Of a stretch of 64,000 nucleotides of DNA, positions 33,578 through 42,180 are shown one piece after another. The stretch spans positions 7,087 through 71,086 of the forward strand of contig CAVQZD010000010.1 of assembly GCA_963718375.1 (NCBI GenBank). Reading direction: 5' to 3'. The notes beneath the pieces were generated by a model. The model had not been told where the DNA came from and ran no database searches. It saw nothing but the letters and a program-made list of their open reading frames with translations. The number at the start of each line of letters is the position of its first letter. Within the stretch, counting starts at the first letter, position 1. A program made the translations under genes and the position numbers. Source of the stretch: RBG-16-64-13 sp963718375. Its GTDB lineage: Bacteria > Actinomycetota > Thermoleophilia > RBG-16-64-13.

Positions 33578-35223
33578 CGGACATCCGCTACACCCGCAGG
33601 CGCTGGCTGGTCCTGGCCGTGCTCTGTCTGGGTGTCTTCATGCTGCTGCTGGACGGCACCATCGTCAACATCGCTATCCCCAGCATCATCACCGCCTTCA
33701 GCACCGGCTTCGCCGAAGTCCAGTGGGTGATGAACGCCTACCTGCTGGTGTTCGCCGTCCTCCTGATAACCGCGGGCCGGCTGGGCGACCTGTACGGGCG
33801 CAAGCGCATCTTCATCATCGGCCTCTGCATCTTCACCCTGGCTTCACTCGCCTGCGGGTTCGCTCCCGGCATCGGTTGGCTCATCGCTTTTCGGGGTCTG
33901 CAGGGGGTAGGCGGGGCCATGATGATGCCGTCCACGCTCTCCATCATCGCCAACGTCTTTCTGCCCAGCGAGCGCGGCAAGGCCATGGGTTTCTGGGGAG
34001 GCGTCACCGGCTTCGCGGTGGCACTGGGGCCCAGCTTGGGCGGGCTTCTGGTGGAGGCCGAATCGTGGCGGTGGATCTTCTTCATCAACGTGCCGATAGG
34101 GGTGCTGCTGCTGGTGATGGCGCTGCGTTATATCCCCGAGTCCACCGACCCGACGTCGGTCAAGCAGATGGACTACCCCGGTGTGGGCATCCTCACCGTC
34201 GCGCTGTTCTCTCTCACCTTCGCGCTCATCCAGGGACAGGAGTATGGCTGGACCTCCGGCATCACCTTGGGCCTGTTCGCAGCGGCAGCAGCCGGCCTGG
34301 CCTTGTTCATCTGGTACGAACGGCGGCAGGTTCAGCCTCTGGTAGAGCTATCCCTCTTCAAGATCCGCAACTTCAGTGTCACCAACGGCGTGGCGTTGAT
34401 ACTGGCTTTCGGGATGATGGGGGTGTTCTTCTTGCTCCCCATCTTCCTGCAATCCATCCTTGGCTACAGCGTGATCAAAGCGGGCTTGGTGATGACGCCG
34501 CTGGCGGCGGTGGTCATCTTCTCGGCGCCGGCCTCGGGCATGATCTCCGACCGCTTCGGCGCCAAGTGGCCCATGTTCGTGGGCATGCTGATAACCGCGA
34601 CGGGCTTCTTTCTCACCATGCGGGCCATGCAGGTCGACGCGACTTGGCAGAGCCTGGCCCTGCCCTTCGCCGTCTCGGGGTTCGGCATCGGCATGGTGAT
34701 GCCGCCCGCTACCTCGGGAGTGATGGGCTCGGTGGCGACCGAGAAGTCGGGACAGGCCTCCGGAGTGCTCTCCACCGGACGGCAGATCGGCTCGGTGCTG
34801 GGCATCGCGGTCATGGGCGCCCTGCTGCAGAACCGGGCCGCCGTCTATGTCAAGGAGGCGGTGGCAGTCAAACTGGACGCCTTGCCCAACCTGCCCGCGG
34901 CGGTCAAGCAGCAGATACTTGACGGCCTCGGCTCTTCCATGGGAGACATCGGGGGACAAGCGGCGGGGGGCGCTGATGGCACCGCCACCATGCCCAAGGG
35001 CCTCGAGTCGCTGGGCGCGATGCCGTCCGACGTCGTGCAGCAGTTCACTGACCTGTTCAAGGTGGAGTTCACACACGCGATGCAGACCACCTACCTGTTC
35101 TCTATCATCTTGGTGCTGGCAGGCGCTATGCTGGTTCTGGCGGTGAAGCAGCGTGGCAGGAGCGAGTTCGACGGGGTCGCGGTGGGCGGCGCGGCCGCCG
35201 GGTCGGCACCAGAGAAGGACTAG
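33574..35223 (+). CDS. MFS transporter, DHA2 (EmrB/QacA) family
   Basis: A 549-residue, 14-span permease. Motif D1 LLDGTIVNIAIPSI in span 1, motif A GRLGDLYGRKRIF between spans 2 and 3, and the motif C-like region in LGPSLGGLLV mark the DHA2 group of drug/proton antiporters. A periplasmic-side Gly/Met-rich loop (about residues 440-490) lies before the last span. The GTG start overlaps the sortase TGA. Substrate is unknown; location between a sortase and a prenyl synthase gives no clear hint. Confidence 0.88.
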   Translation: MTDIRYTRRRWLVLAVLCLGVFMLLLDGTIVNIAIPSIITAFSTGFAEVQWVMNAYLLVFAVLLITAGRLGDLYGRKRIFIIGLCIFTLASLACGFAPGIGWLIAFRGLQGVGGAMMMPSTLSIIANVFLPSERGKAMGFWGGVTGFAVALGPSLGGLLVEAESWRWIFFINVPIGVLLLVMALRYIPESTDPTSVKQMDYPGVGILTVALFSLTFALIQGQEYGWTSGITLGLFAAAAAGLALFIWYERRQVQPLVELSLFKIRNFSVTNGVALILAFGMMGVFFLLPIFLQSILGYSVIKAGLVMTPLAAVVIFSAPASGMISDRFGAKWPMFVGMLITATGFFLTMRAMQVDATWQSLALPFAVSGFGIGMVMPPATSGVMGSVATEKSGQASGVLSTGRQIGSVLGIAVMGALLQNRAAVYVKEAVAVKLDALPNLPAAVKQQILDGLGSSMGDIGGQAAGGADGTATMPKGLESLGAMPSDVVQQFTDLFKVEFTHAMQTTYLFSIILVLAGAMLVLAVKQRGRSEFDGVAVGGAAAGSAPEKD

Positions 35224-35227
35224 CGTC

Positions 35228-36250
35228 GTGAGCCAAGATCTGTTCATCGAGTATCTGACCCAGGCCGGGCCTAGGATCGACGCGCACATACGCGGCTATC
35301 TGACGGCGGTGCCCAAGGGCTCCTCGCTGGACCGCTATCTCTACGGCATCCTGGACGAGTTCATCATGCGAGGCGGCAAGCGCATGCGGCCGGCCATGGC
35401 GATGCTGGGCAGTGAGGCGGTGGGGGGCGACCCCGAAGCGGCGCTGGCCACCGGATGCGCCATCGAGGTCTTTCACGCCGCGGCGCTGCTGCATGACGAC
35501 ATCATGGACTGCAGCCAGCTTCGTCGCGGGGAGCCCTGCGCTCACATCACGCACGGCATCCCCCTGGCCATCAACGCCGGTGACTACGCGTTAGGCCTGG
35601 TCTGCACTATGGTGGTGCGGGACAAAGGGCTGGACGACGCCACCAAGTTGGCGGTGCTCGAGGTCATCAGCGAGATGAGCCAGCGCACCGTCGAGGGGCA
35701 GGCGCTGGACGTCGGCTGGGTGCGAGACGAGGTCTTCGATCTGGTGCCCGACGACTACATGCAGATGGCCCTGGGCAAGACCGGCTTCTACAGCGGCATC
35801 GCCCCGCTCAAGGCGGGCGCCATCATCGGAGGCGCCACCGAACAGGAGCTAGAAGCTCTTGCGGGTTTTGGCAAAGCCTGTTCTATTGCTTTTCAGATCC
35901 AGGACGACCTGCTCAACCTCATCGGTGACGAGGAGACTATGGGCAAGGACCGCCTCTCGGACATCTTGGAGAGCAAGCGGACGCTCATGGTCATCCACTG
36001 TCTCGCCCAGGCAGACGCGGCCGATCGGGAGCGGCTGGTGGCCCTATTGCGGCTGGGTAGCGAGAAGGACGCCCAGCAGGCGGACGAGGTGCTCGGCCTC
36101 ATGCAGAAGTACGGCTCGGTGCAGCACGCGCGCGAAGTTGCGGAGCAGCTCATAGCCCAAGGGCAGAGCCAACTGGCCGTGCTGAGACCTTCGAATGCGC
36201 GTAACATTCTGAGCGCCATGGCCGAATACTTTCTGAGGCGGCAGGTCTAG
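35228..36250 (+). CDS. Polyprenyl diphosphate synthase (trans-isoprenyl synthase)
   Basis: A 340-residue helical enzyme. The first Asp-rich motif is HDDIMDCSQLRRGEP, with the conserved RGGKRMRPAM upstream. The second motif reads IQDDLLNLIGDEETMGKD: the last Asp of DDxxD is Asn, a form also seen in geranylgeranyl-type synthases. It elongates allylic diphosphates with isopentenyl diphosphate for quinones or the lipid carrier used in glycan synthesis. The GTG start at 35228 is 4 nt after the transporter stop. Confidence 0.88.
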   Translation: MSQDLFIEYLTQAGPRIDAHIRGYLTAVPKGSSLDRYLYGILDEFIMRGGKRMRPAMAMLGSEAVGGDPEAALATGCAIEVFHAAALLHDDIMDCSQLRRGEPCAHITHGIPLAINAGDYALGLVCTMVVRDKGLDDATKLAVLEVISEMSQRTVEGQALDVGWVRDEVFDLVPDDYMQMALGKTGFYSGIAPLKAGAIIGGATEQELEALAGFGKACSIAFQIQDDLLNLIGDEETMGKDRLSDILESKRTLMVIHCLAQADAADRERLVALLRLGSEKDAQQADEVLGLMQKYGSVQHAREVAEQLIAQGQSQLAVLRPSNARNILSAMAEYFLRRQV

Positions 36251-36346
36251 CGGCAGATTTGGCCAATCAAGCAGGGGAAAGCTAATGAATGCGTCGTTTC
36301 CTGCCGATATACGACCCGAACGAATATCCGCATAGTGGGTCATCTT

Positions 36347-37693
36347 ATGCGTATCAAAAGTGCTGAACCCAAGATCACGAGGATGAAGCCGAAGGCCCTT
36401 CAACAGGCGGGCTTCTCTATCGTAGAAGTGCTGATGGCAGCCGTCTTGATGGTCGTGGGTCTCATAGCGCTCGCGCAGTTCCTCTCATCGGCGAGCAGCC
36501 GCGTCGTGCAAGACGACATCCGCAGCGTCCTTCATCAGGTGGCCAACGAAGAGATGGAGAGGATACGTGGCCTACCCTACGAGGACGTAGGCGTCGAGGG
36601 TGGCACCGTCGACGGTGTGCTGGCTCCCACCGAGGACCGTGAGGTGGACGGAGTCGCCATAAGGGTCGATCGGAGTGTGCTCTATCAGACAGACCCAACG
36701 TATGAGGGTCCGTACTACGCGAACTACAGAAGAGTGAGCGTAACCGTGACGGCCCTGGACGCCGATGGCGATCCAGGGGCGATCGCTCCGTTCCGAATGA
36801 CCAGCTACGTAGCTGGGGGAGCCAGTGGTGGGGCGATAATGGTGCGAGTGCAAGACGCGAGCGGAGCACCCGTCGAAGATGCTTACTTCACGATCGTGAA
36901 CTCAGTCAAGGGCATCAACTACGTGGCCGGAGATCAGCTGACGGATGACACGGGGACCATGTTGGTGCCCGGCCTGACCGTCGACCCCGACGGCAACTAC
37001 GTGGTGACTGCATCGAAGGCCGGCTACAGTACGGACGTCGCTGAGGACTTCCCGGTTCTGGAAGCAGGACTCCAGGAGGTGGTTCTCACGATCGACAGGT
37101 GGTCGTCGATGAACGTCCATGTCATCAATGATGCGACTGGGCTGGAATTGGAGGGCATCCTTGTTTCGGTCATCGGGCCCGCGAACTACTCGAACGTCGT
37201 GCAGACAGGGGCGACTGGTTTCACCCTTAGCAATCTGCGCTTCTCCACAGAAGGCGATCCGTACATAGTGCGTGTGATGGCGGGCCAGGGATACCTTCCG
37301 CAACAGATCGCCGTCACCCTGCCGCCCAACGCGGTGGATCACCAGGTGGTCCTGAGGATACTCCCGAACATCGTGACTACCACTACCCTGGCTGCTGTGA
37401 CGACGACTACCTCACCGTCGGTGACTACCACTTTGGCTGGAACCGGGAGTCTGAGAGTCACGGTGCGTGAGTACGATGGGAGCTGGGATGGAAGAAGCCT
37501 CAGGTCGCGCACGCGCGCGATCGTACAGTTGGGTACGGTATCTAAGTCGAGCCACAACAATATCGTGCTGTTCTCGAACCTTCAATTGGCCAGTTATCCC
37601 CTTCTGATATCCGCTCCGGGCTACTACATCGACGAGCGCACGGTGACCATATCAGGAGCGGACATCCTCACTGTCTACCTATATCGCAGGTAG
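36347..37693 (+). CDS. Type IV prepilin-like protein (PilV type) with Ig-like repeats
   Basis: A 448-residue protein. The class III leader ends ALQQAG before FSIVEVLMAAVLMVVGLIAL, with Glu at mature position 5. After the pilin helix (about 25-75), residues about 165-340 hold two carboxypeptidase-regulatory-like beta domains (VRVQDASGAPVEDAYFTIV; MNVHVINDATGLELEGILV), then a Thr-rich linker (TTTTLAAVTTTTSPSVTTTL) and a third such domain with the GYYIDERTVTISG end. It may be an adhesive tip or minor pilin. Starts a three-gene prepilin operon; no assembly ATPase lies in the window. Confidence 0.85.
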   Translation: MRIKSAEPKITRMKPKALQQAGFSIVEVLMAAVLMVVGLIALAQFLSSASSRVVQDDIRSVLHQVANEEMERIRGLPYEDVGVEGGTVDGVLAPTEDREVDGVAIRVDRSVLYQTDPTYEGPYYANYRRVSVTVTALDADGDPGAIAPFRMTSYVAGGASGGAIMVRVQDASGAPVEDAYFTIVNSVKGINYVAGDQLTDDTGTMLVPGLTVDPDGNYVVTASKAGYSTDVAEDFPVLEAGLQEVVLTIDRWSSMNVHVINDATGLELEGILVSVIGPANYSNVVQTGATGFTLSNLRFSTEGDPYIVRVMAGQGYLPQQIAVTLPPNAVDHQVVLRILPNIVTTTTLAAVTTTTSPSVTTTLAGTGSLRVTVREYDGSWDGRSLRSRTRAIVQLGTVSKSSHNNIVLFSNLQLASYPLLISAPGYYIDERTVTISGADILTVYLYRR

Positions 37694-37700
37694 GACTCAC

Positions 37701-38441
37701 ATGCAGACGAGACCCAGATTGATAGGCGGCACGACGGGGGCGCTGGAGTCATCCTCCGCGAGAGCGAGTCAACGCTTGCGATGCCTTGCGGGCAGTGCTC
37801 TCCGTCGCCAAAGGGGCTTCTCTCTGATAGAACTCCTGGTGGTGATGCTCATCGGATCGATATTGGCGACGGCCGCTCTGATGTTTCTGAGCAGCACGAC
37901 CAATGTGTTCAACGCCAATTCTGTGCGGGTCCTCAATCAGGACGATGCACGGACCGCGGTAGGGCAGATGACACGCTTTCTGCGCATGGCCACCGACTCG
38001 GCGGACAACGGGACAACCCTGTCCAACGCGGTGATCACCGCTCAACCTCAGGATGTCGAGTTCTATTGCGATCTTGACGGCGACGGTGTCTCAGACAAGG
38101 TGCGCTATTACCTGTCTGGCAACATCCTGATGATGCAGTCAGAGGCGCCCACGTGGACCGCAGGCCCTCCTGCCCGCTGGGTCTACGGCGCGTACGACAC
38201 CGACGGCATCGTCATCGAGAACAGGGTCCGCAACGAAGAGGAGCCGCTGTTTACGTACTACCGCCAGGGGACCACGGGTCTTGAGGCATGTACTCCTACC
38301 ACGGACACGCTGAAGCGAGAGGTGGTCGCGGTCGGCATCCGCATCAGGGTGGGAGAGCGTCCTGATCTTGCGAAGAGGGATGTCTATCTGTCGACTCAGG
38401 TCCAGATCCGGCAGAGATACACGGGAGGGTTGGACATCTGA
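37701..38441 (+). CDS. Type IV prepilin-like protein (PilW/GspJ type)
   Basis: A 246-residue protein with an unusually long, basic leader (about 38 residues, ending RRQRG) before FSLIELLVVMLIGSILATAA. The mature part has NANSVRVLNQDDARTAVGQM and EFYCDLDGDGVSDKVRYYL, and EREVVAVGIRIRV-like segments typical of PilW minor pilins. It probably works with the flanking two proteins as a minor pilin complex. Start 7 bp after the previous stop. Confidence 0.84.
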   Translation: MQTRPRLIGGTTGALESSSARASQRLRCLAGSALRRQRGFSLIELLVVMLIGSILATAALMFLSSTTNVFNANSVRVLNQDDARTAVGQMTRFLRMATDSADNGTTLSNAVITAQPQDVEFYCDLDGDGVSDKVRYYLSGNILMMQSEAPTWTAGPPARWVYGAYDTDGIVIENRVRNEEEPLFTYYRQGTTGLEACTPTTDTLKREVVAVGIRIRVGERPDLAKRDVYLSTQVQIRQRYTGGLDI

Positions 38442-39958
38442 TGGCGAGGCGTGTTTGGCAGCGCCGATTGCGCGGGGAGGAAGGCTACATCCTGCTCATG
38501 GTGATGTTCATTCTCGCCGTCGTCGGGGTGATGGCCACTACCATGATGGGATTCGTGCTGGTGAACTCGCAGCACGTCCAGGCAGATCGGACCAGGCTGG
38601 AGTCGCTTGAGGTGGCTGAGGCCGCACTGAACAGGTACCTATGGATGATCGCCTCGGGAGAATCGTGCGAACAGAACGGCTTTTCGATACCCGGGGCGTC
38701 CGAAGACGAACCGCACACTGTCACCGCGGACCTTACCGACCAAGAAGGTGACGTGGTCGGCTCCTACACCATGGTAGTCGCACCACCCACTCCGGCGGAA
38801 CCTCTGGTGCGGATCACTGTCACCGGCCGGTCGAGTTCGCCCGTGGAGGCGCCCAGGACCCTGACGGCCACGATGGGCCGGCCGGCCTTCAGCGAGTATG
38901 TGATGCTCACCGACGATCCGGTGAACATCGGCGGTCCCCCCACGAGACAGTGGTGGGGGAGGACTCACTCAAACACTCAGATCGAGATGGGCACTTACAA
39001 CATCAACGATTGGATAACGTGCGCTCAACGGACCTACGACGGTAACGATGGTGTGTACTCCACCGACTCTGTGGTCAGGAACCATGTGAACTCACAGCAG
39101 TTGTGGGACTTCCCCGCAGCGAGGATCGAATTCGACACAGTCACGGCGGACTTCGAGCGCCTCAGGACGCAAGCGACCAACGCGGGGAGTGCATACGCCA
39201 AGGTCGCGCCCGCTCAGCAGAACGGCGCGCACGGATGGTACATCCGGCTCGGCCCTGCAAACACCTACCAGGTGGCGAGAGTCACGCAAGAGTATGAGAG
39301 CTACAACTACAATGTAGGTGGCGCGCAGTGGGGCGGGTATCTGCGCTACGAGTTCACGGCCGGACAAAACGGTACGCTGAGCCCACCCATACCCTATCCG
39401 CCCAATGGTGTCATCTTTGTGAACGACAGCGTGTGGGTGGAGGGCACGGGCATAACTACCCGCGTGACCATCGCTGCGTCAGGCCAGTTCAACTCCCCCA
39501 CGACTACCGTGGATGTGAATATTGTCGGCGATCTCACATACGCCGCGCTGGACGGGACTGCGGCTGTGGGGCTCATCTCGCAGCGTGACGTCAAGATACC
39601 GATGTATGCACCTAGGGGCGTGACCGGGCAGCAGGGGACGGCCTACCCGGACAGTATCGGTAACTGTAATATGACCATACACGCCGCGATGATCGCGCAA
39701 ACGGGTCGCGAGTACGTCAATAGGCAGTCGACAAGTGGACCAAGACGCGGGCTCCTCACCATCATCGGATCGGTGAGCAGCTTCCTGACGCCGAGCAGGA
39801 TGACTATCTCGGGTAGCACATACGGGGGATTCGGAGCCGGCGCCAACGACTATGACCCCTTCCTGCTCCACACTCCTCCACCGAGCTTCCCGACAGTGGG
39901 GTCGTACCAGCTGCTGGACTGGCAGGAGCTGCCGCGCAGCCAGGGTGTCGGGCCCTAG
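38441..39958 (+). CDS. PilX-like prepilin/pseudopilin
   Basis: A 505-residue protein starting at an ATG that shares a base with the TGA of the previous gene (TGATG). The N-terminus GEEGYILLMVMFILAVVGVM resembles PilX N-terminal domains, followed by the helix LESLEVAEAALNRYLWM. The bulk is a beta-rich domain with no clear match (for example VYSTDSVVRNHVNSQQLWDF and HTQIEMGTYNIN-like segments), reminiscent of predicted PilX-type secreted proteins with repetitive turns. A minor pilin or surface protein of the same system. Confidence 0.8.
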   Translation: MARRVWQRRLRGEEGYILLMVMFILAVVGVMATTMMGFVLVNSQHVQADRTRLESLEVAEAALNRYLWMIASGESCEQNGFSIPGASEDEPHTVTADLTDQEGDVVGSYTMVVAPPTPAEPLVRITVTGRSSSPVEAPRTLTATMGRPAFSEYVMLTDDPVNIGGPPTRQWWGRTHSNTQIEMGTYNINDWITCAQRTYDGNDGVYSTDSVVRNHVNSQQLWDFPAARIEFDTVTADFERLRTQATNAGSAYAKVAPAQQNGAHGWYIRLGPANTYQVARVTQEYESYNYNVGGAQWGGYLRYEFTAGQNGTLSPPIPYPPNGVIFVNDSVWVEGTGITTRVTIAASGQFNSPTTTVDVNIVGDLTYAALDGTAAVGLISQRDVKIPMYAPRGVTGQQGTAYPDSIGNCNMTIHAAMIAQTGREYVNRQSTSGPRRGLLTIIGSVSSFLTPSRMTISGSTYGGFGAGANDYDPFLLHTPPPSFPTVGSYQLLDWQELPRSQGVGP

Positions 39959-39999
39959 AGCGTCATCACTTCCGCTTCGCCGTAAGGATGTGTGCTCGC

Positions 40000-40572
40000 T
40001 CAGATGTTCCGCGAATCGTAGGCCCAGTGCATCAGCGCCTGCCGCTGCCGCTGGCGACAGCTGAGGTCTCCCACCGCGCAGTTCTTGCGCACTTGGGCAA
40101 TGTGACGCCGCATGGCCTTCCACCGGTCGATCTGACGGCGATCCTCGTCAGGCATCCTGCGACCTCGATAGTAGCGGCAATACCACTGAAACCAGCCCCG
40201 CGGGTCATCTGGGTGTATCCAGCCCCGCCTCTGCCATTCAGACAGCGGCAGCGAGGCGTCGATGCCGAAGAAGTTCACGGAAGGGTCCTTGCCCTCAGGT
40301 GACAGTATTGCCCCGGCGTACCAGGACGCGGGAAATTCGTCCCGGCAGTCGGTCAGATACTTGCCCCCGAACACGCCCAGCGCAAGCATCTCCGGCGGCG
40401 TCAGTTCGGGATGAAAGTCGGGGGCGAAGTCCTTGCCCTCGGGCTCGGTCAGAAGGTAGCGGTAGCCCTGCTGCATGTGGTCGTTCACCACGACCTCACG
40501 AGACCGCGCGTCCGCGGACCCCGCGCCCGCAGATTGCGGCTCCGCGCGCTGGGCATGCGCGCCGTGGTTCAC
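40000..40572 (-). CDS. Conserved hypothetical protein, Trp/Arg-rich
   Basis: A 190-residue soluble protein. The last two thirds hold a pattern that recurs in a widespread family of unknown function: FHPELTPPEMLALGVFGGKY, EFPASWY, GWIHPDDPRGWFQWYCRYY and CRQRQRQALMHWAYDSRNI. The Arg/Trp density suggests a nucleic-acid or anionic ligand surface, but I know of no function. The GTG at 40572 overlaps the DegV stop (GTGA); an ATG at 40476 would leave only the conserved core. Confidence 0.7.
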   Translation of the reverse strand: MNHGAHAQRAEPQSAGAGSADARSREVVVNDHMQQGYRYLLTEPEGKDFAPDFHPELTPPEMLALGVFGGKYLTDCRDEFPASWYAGAILSPEGKDPSVNFFGIDASLPLSEWQRRGWIHPDDPRGWFQWYCRYYRGRRMPDEDRRQIDRWKAMRRHIAQVRKNCAVGDLSCRQRQRQALMHWAYDSRNI

Positions 40573-41426
40573 ATCCGGAGCGGGGCGCGCTGCACGGCTA
40601 CGGCGACAGTGCCCAGGCCCACGTGCGTGGTGATCACGGGGCCCGCCTCCACCACGGGGATGTCCTGTCCGGGCAACTGGGCGGCCAGCTGCGCTTGGAC
40701 AGTCTGGGCAGCCTCCAGGCCATCGGCGTGCACCACGACCACCCGCACAACATGGCCGGCGGAGAAGTCAAGCACCTTGTTCACGATGCCCTGCAACGCC
40801 TTGCGCTGGCCGAGGCGCGCGCCCGCTATGTGGGCCGCGCCGTCCTTGTCGAAGACTATGAGTGGCTTGAGCGACATCATGCCGGCCAAGGTGGCCGCCG
40901 GTGCGCTGATCCGACCCCCTTTGACCGCCACCGCGAGGTCGAACACGGCTCCGTACACCCGGGTCGCCTGGGCGGCAGCTTCCGCTGCCGCCACAACGGT
41001 ATCCAAGTCGGCACCGGCCTCGATGGCCTCGCCGGCGGTCCGCACCACCAGGCCTAGACCGACCGACACGTGCTTGGAGTCGACCAGCCGCACCCGGTCC
41101 CCGCCTATGGTCTCGGCCGCCAGAGCGGCGCTCTCCATGACGCCAGACAGCCTGTGCGAGATGTGCACAGAGACGACCGCGTCATACTCGGCCAACAAGG
41201 GTTCGTACACCCGGGCGAAGTCTCCCGCGCTGGGTTGTGAGGAGTGGGCCTCTTGACCGCTGTCCCGGAAACGCTGGTAGAAGGTCTTGTGGTCCATGTC
41301 CACGCCGTCCAGGTAGTCGACACCGTCCAAGGCAAAGTGCAGGGGGACTGTCACCGGATGATGTCTGAGGAGTTCAGCCTCCGGCATGTCGCACGTGGAG
41401 TCGGTGACCAAAGCGATCTTCCGCAC
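40569..41426 (-). CDS. DegV-family fatty-acid-binding protein
   Basis: A 285-residue protein. The start IALVTDSTCDMPEAELLRHH and the conserved HSSQPSAGDFARVYEPLLAE plus the SHRLSGVMESA stretch are DegV signatures. Family members (FakB) bind fatty acids for phosphorylation by FakA. The GTG start has AGGAGG 5 nt upstream. No fakA gene is near. Coupled to the downstream hypothetical gene by a 4-bp overlap. Confidence 0.9.
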   Translation of the reverse strand: MRKIALVTDSTCDMPEAELLRHHPVTVPLHFALDGVDYLDGVDMDHKTFYQRFRDSGQEAHSSQPSAGDFARVYEPLLAEYDAVVSVHISHRLSGVMESAALAAETIGGDRVRLVDSKHVSVGLGLVVRTAGEAIEAGADLDTVVAAAEAAAQATRVYGAVFDLAVAVKGGRISAPAATLAGMMSLKPLIVFDKDGAAHIAGARLGQRKALQGIVNKVLDFSAGHVVRVVVVHADGLEAAQTVQAQLAAQLPGQDIPVVEAGPVITTHVGLGTVAVAVQRAPLRM

Positions 41427-41518
41427 GCCTACCTCCTGGTGTCAGGTGCAGTGGACGCCTGGAATGATAGCAGCGGCTGCTGTCTGGGTACTAAGGAGCT
41501 GAATGGCAAGTCCGAGCC

Positions 41519-41538
41519 CGGCTCCGCGAACGGAGCCG
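41519..41538 (+). promoter_or_regulatory. Perfect hairpin just before a ribosome-binding site
   Basis: CGGCTCCG, loop CGAA, CGGAGCCG forms a perfect 8-bp stem. It sits 3 nt before AAAAGGAGG of the small membrane protein gene, where it could modulate translation or mark a terminator-like pause. There is no U-tract. Confidence 0.45.
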
Positions 41539-41555
41539 CCAAAAGGAGGCATCAC

Positions 41556-41708
41556 ATGAAGGTCAACCTCGGTATGCTGCACCTGGTCGCTTTGGTGCTT
41601 TTCGTGCTGTGCGCGATCCTTTTCTTCGCTCAGGTCCGCGCGGACGTCACTTGGGGCCTGCTGTCTTTGGGCTTCGCCGCTTGGGTGGCCTCCGGCGTGG
41701 CCAAGTAG
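41556..41708 (+). CDS. Small two-span membrane protein (50 residues)
   Basis: A 50-residue protein, MKVNLGMLHLVALVLFVLC followed by AILFFAQVRADVTWGLLSLG and a short WVASGVAK end. It has two hydrophobic helices joined by a short polar turn. AAAGGAGG lies 6-7 nt before the ATG, a strong ribosome-binding site that supports it being expressed. I do not recognise a family. It stands alone between two leftward genes. Confidence 0.65.
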   Translation: MKVNLGMLHLVALVLFVLCAILFFAQVRADVTWGLLSLGFAAWVASGVAK

Positions 41709-41724
41709 CCCGGATCAGGCGGCC

Positions 41725-42039
41725 TCAGAACGAGAGACTGGAGGCTGACTGCTTCCACTCGCCCAGGACAGCCCGGTTGGGCAGTGGTACCGGAGTAGCG
41801 CCCGTGATCACGCAGCAACGCTGGTAGACGCAGTCGACCTCGTGGTCACAGTCGCTCCCCGACACGTCGAAGGGCGCGTGGCAGTACTGGCAGCATAGAG
41901 TGTGCAAGTCCCACCAGGGGCTTCGCGCGATGCGCTCTATGACGGAGCGCATCCGGCGCCAGTCGCAACACAGGGTCTCTACATCGGCGGACAGCTTGTC
42001 CACTTCACGAGTCTTGGGTACCCCGTCCTCGAAAACCAC
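41725..42039 (-). CDS. Cys/His-rich small protein, putative metal-binding
   Basis: A 104-residue protein. Cysteines cluster as LCCDWRR, HTLCCQYC, SDCDHEVDC and YQRCCVITG, with nine Cys and two His in about 55 residues, suggesting zinc or Fe-S binding. I do not recognise the family. No clear ribosome-binding site is seen before the ATG at 42039, so the call depends on the regular Cys spacing, which is unlikely in a chance frame. Confidence 0.5.
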   Translation of the reverse strand: MVFEDGVPKTREVDKLSADVETLCCDWRRMRSVIERIARSPWWDLHTLCCQYCHAPFDVSGSDCDHEVDCVYQRCCVITGATPVPLPNRAVLGEWKQSASSLSF

Positions 42040-42180
42040 CGCTCTGCCTCTCCCCGCTGGCCGGCACCGTAACGTGTCCTATTTATCGGCACAGACAGTC
42101 CGGTGTATTAGGCGGCAGCCGGTCGAGGACGGCTGCGCGGCGACGCGGGCGACGCACTCCTCTCGCCGCGAGGGCGGTGA

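Noticed and set aside
33723..34922. A 399-codon frame within the DHA2 transporter
   Set aside because: Alternative frame of a strongly supported 14-span transporter; composition is Arg/His/Gly-rich as expected of a shadow.
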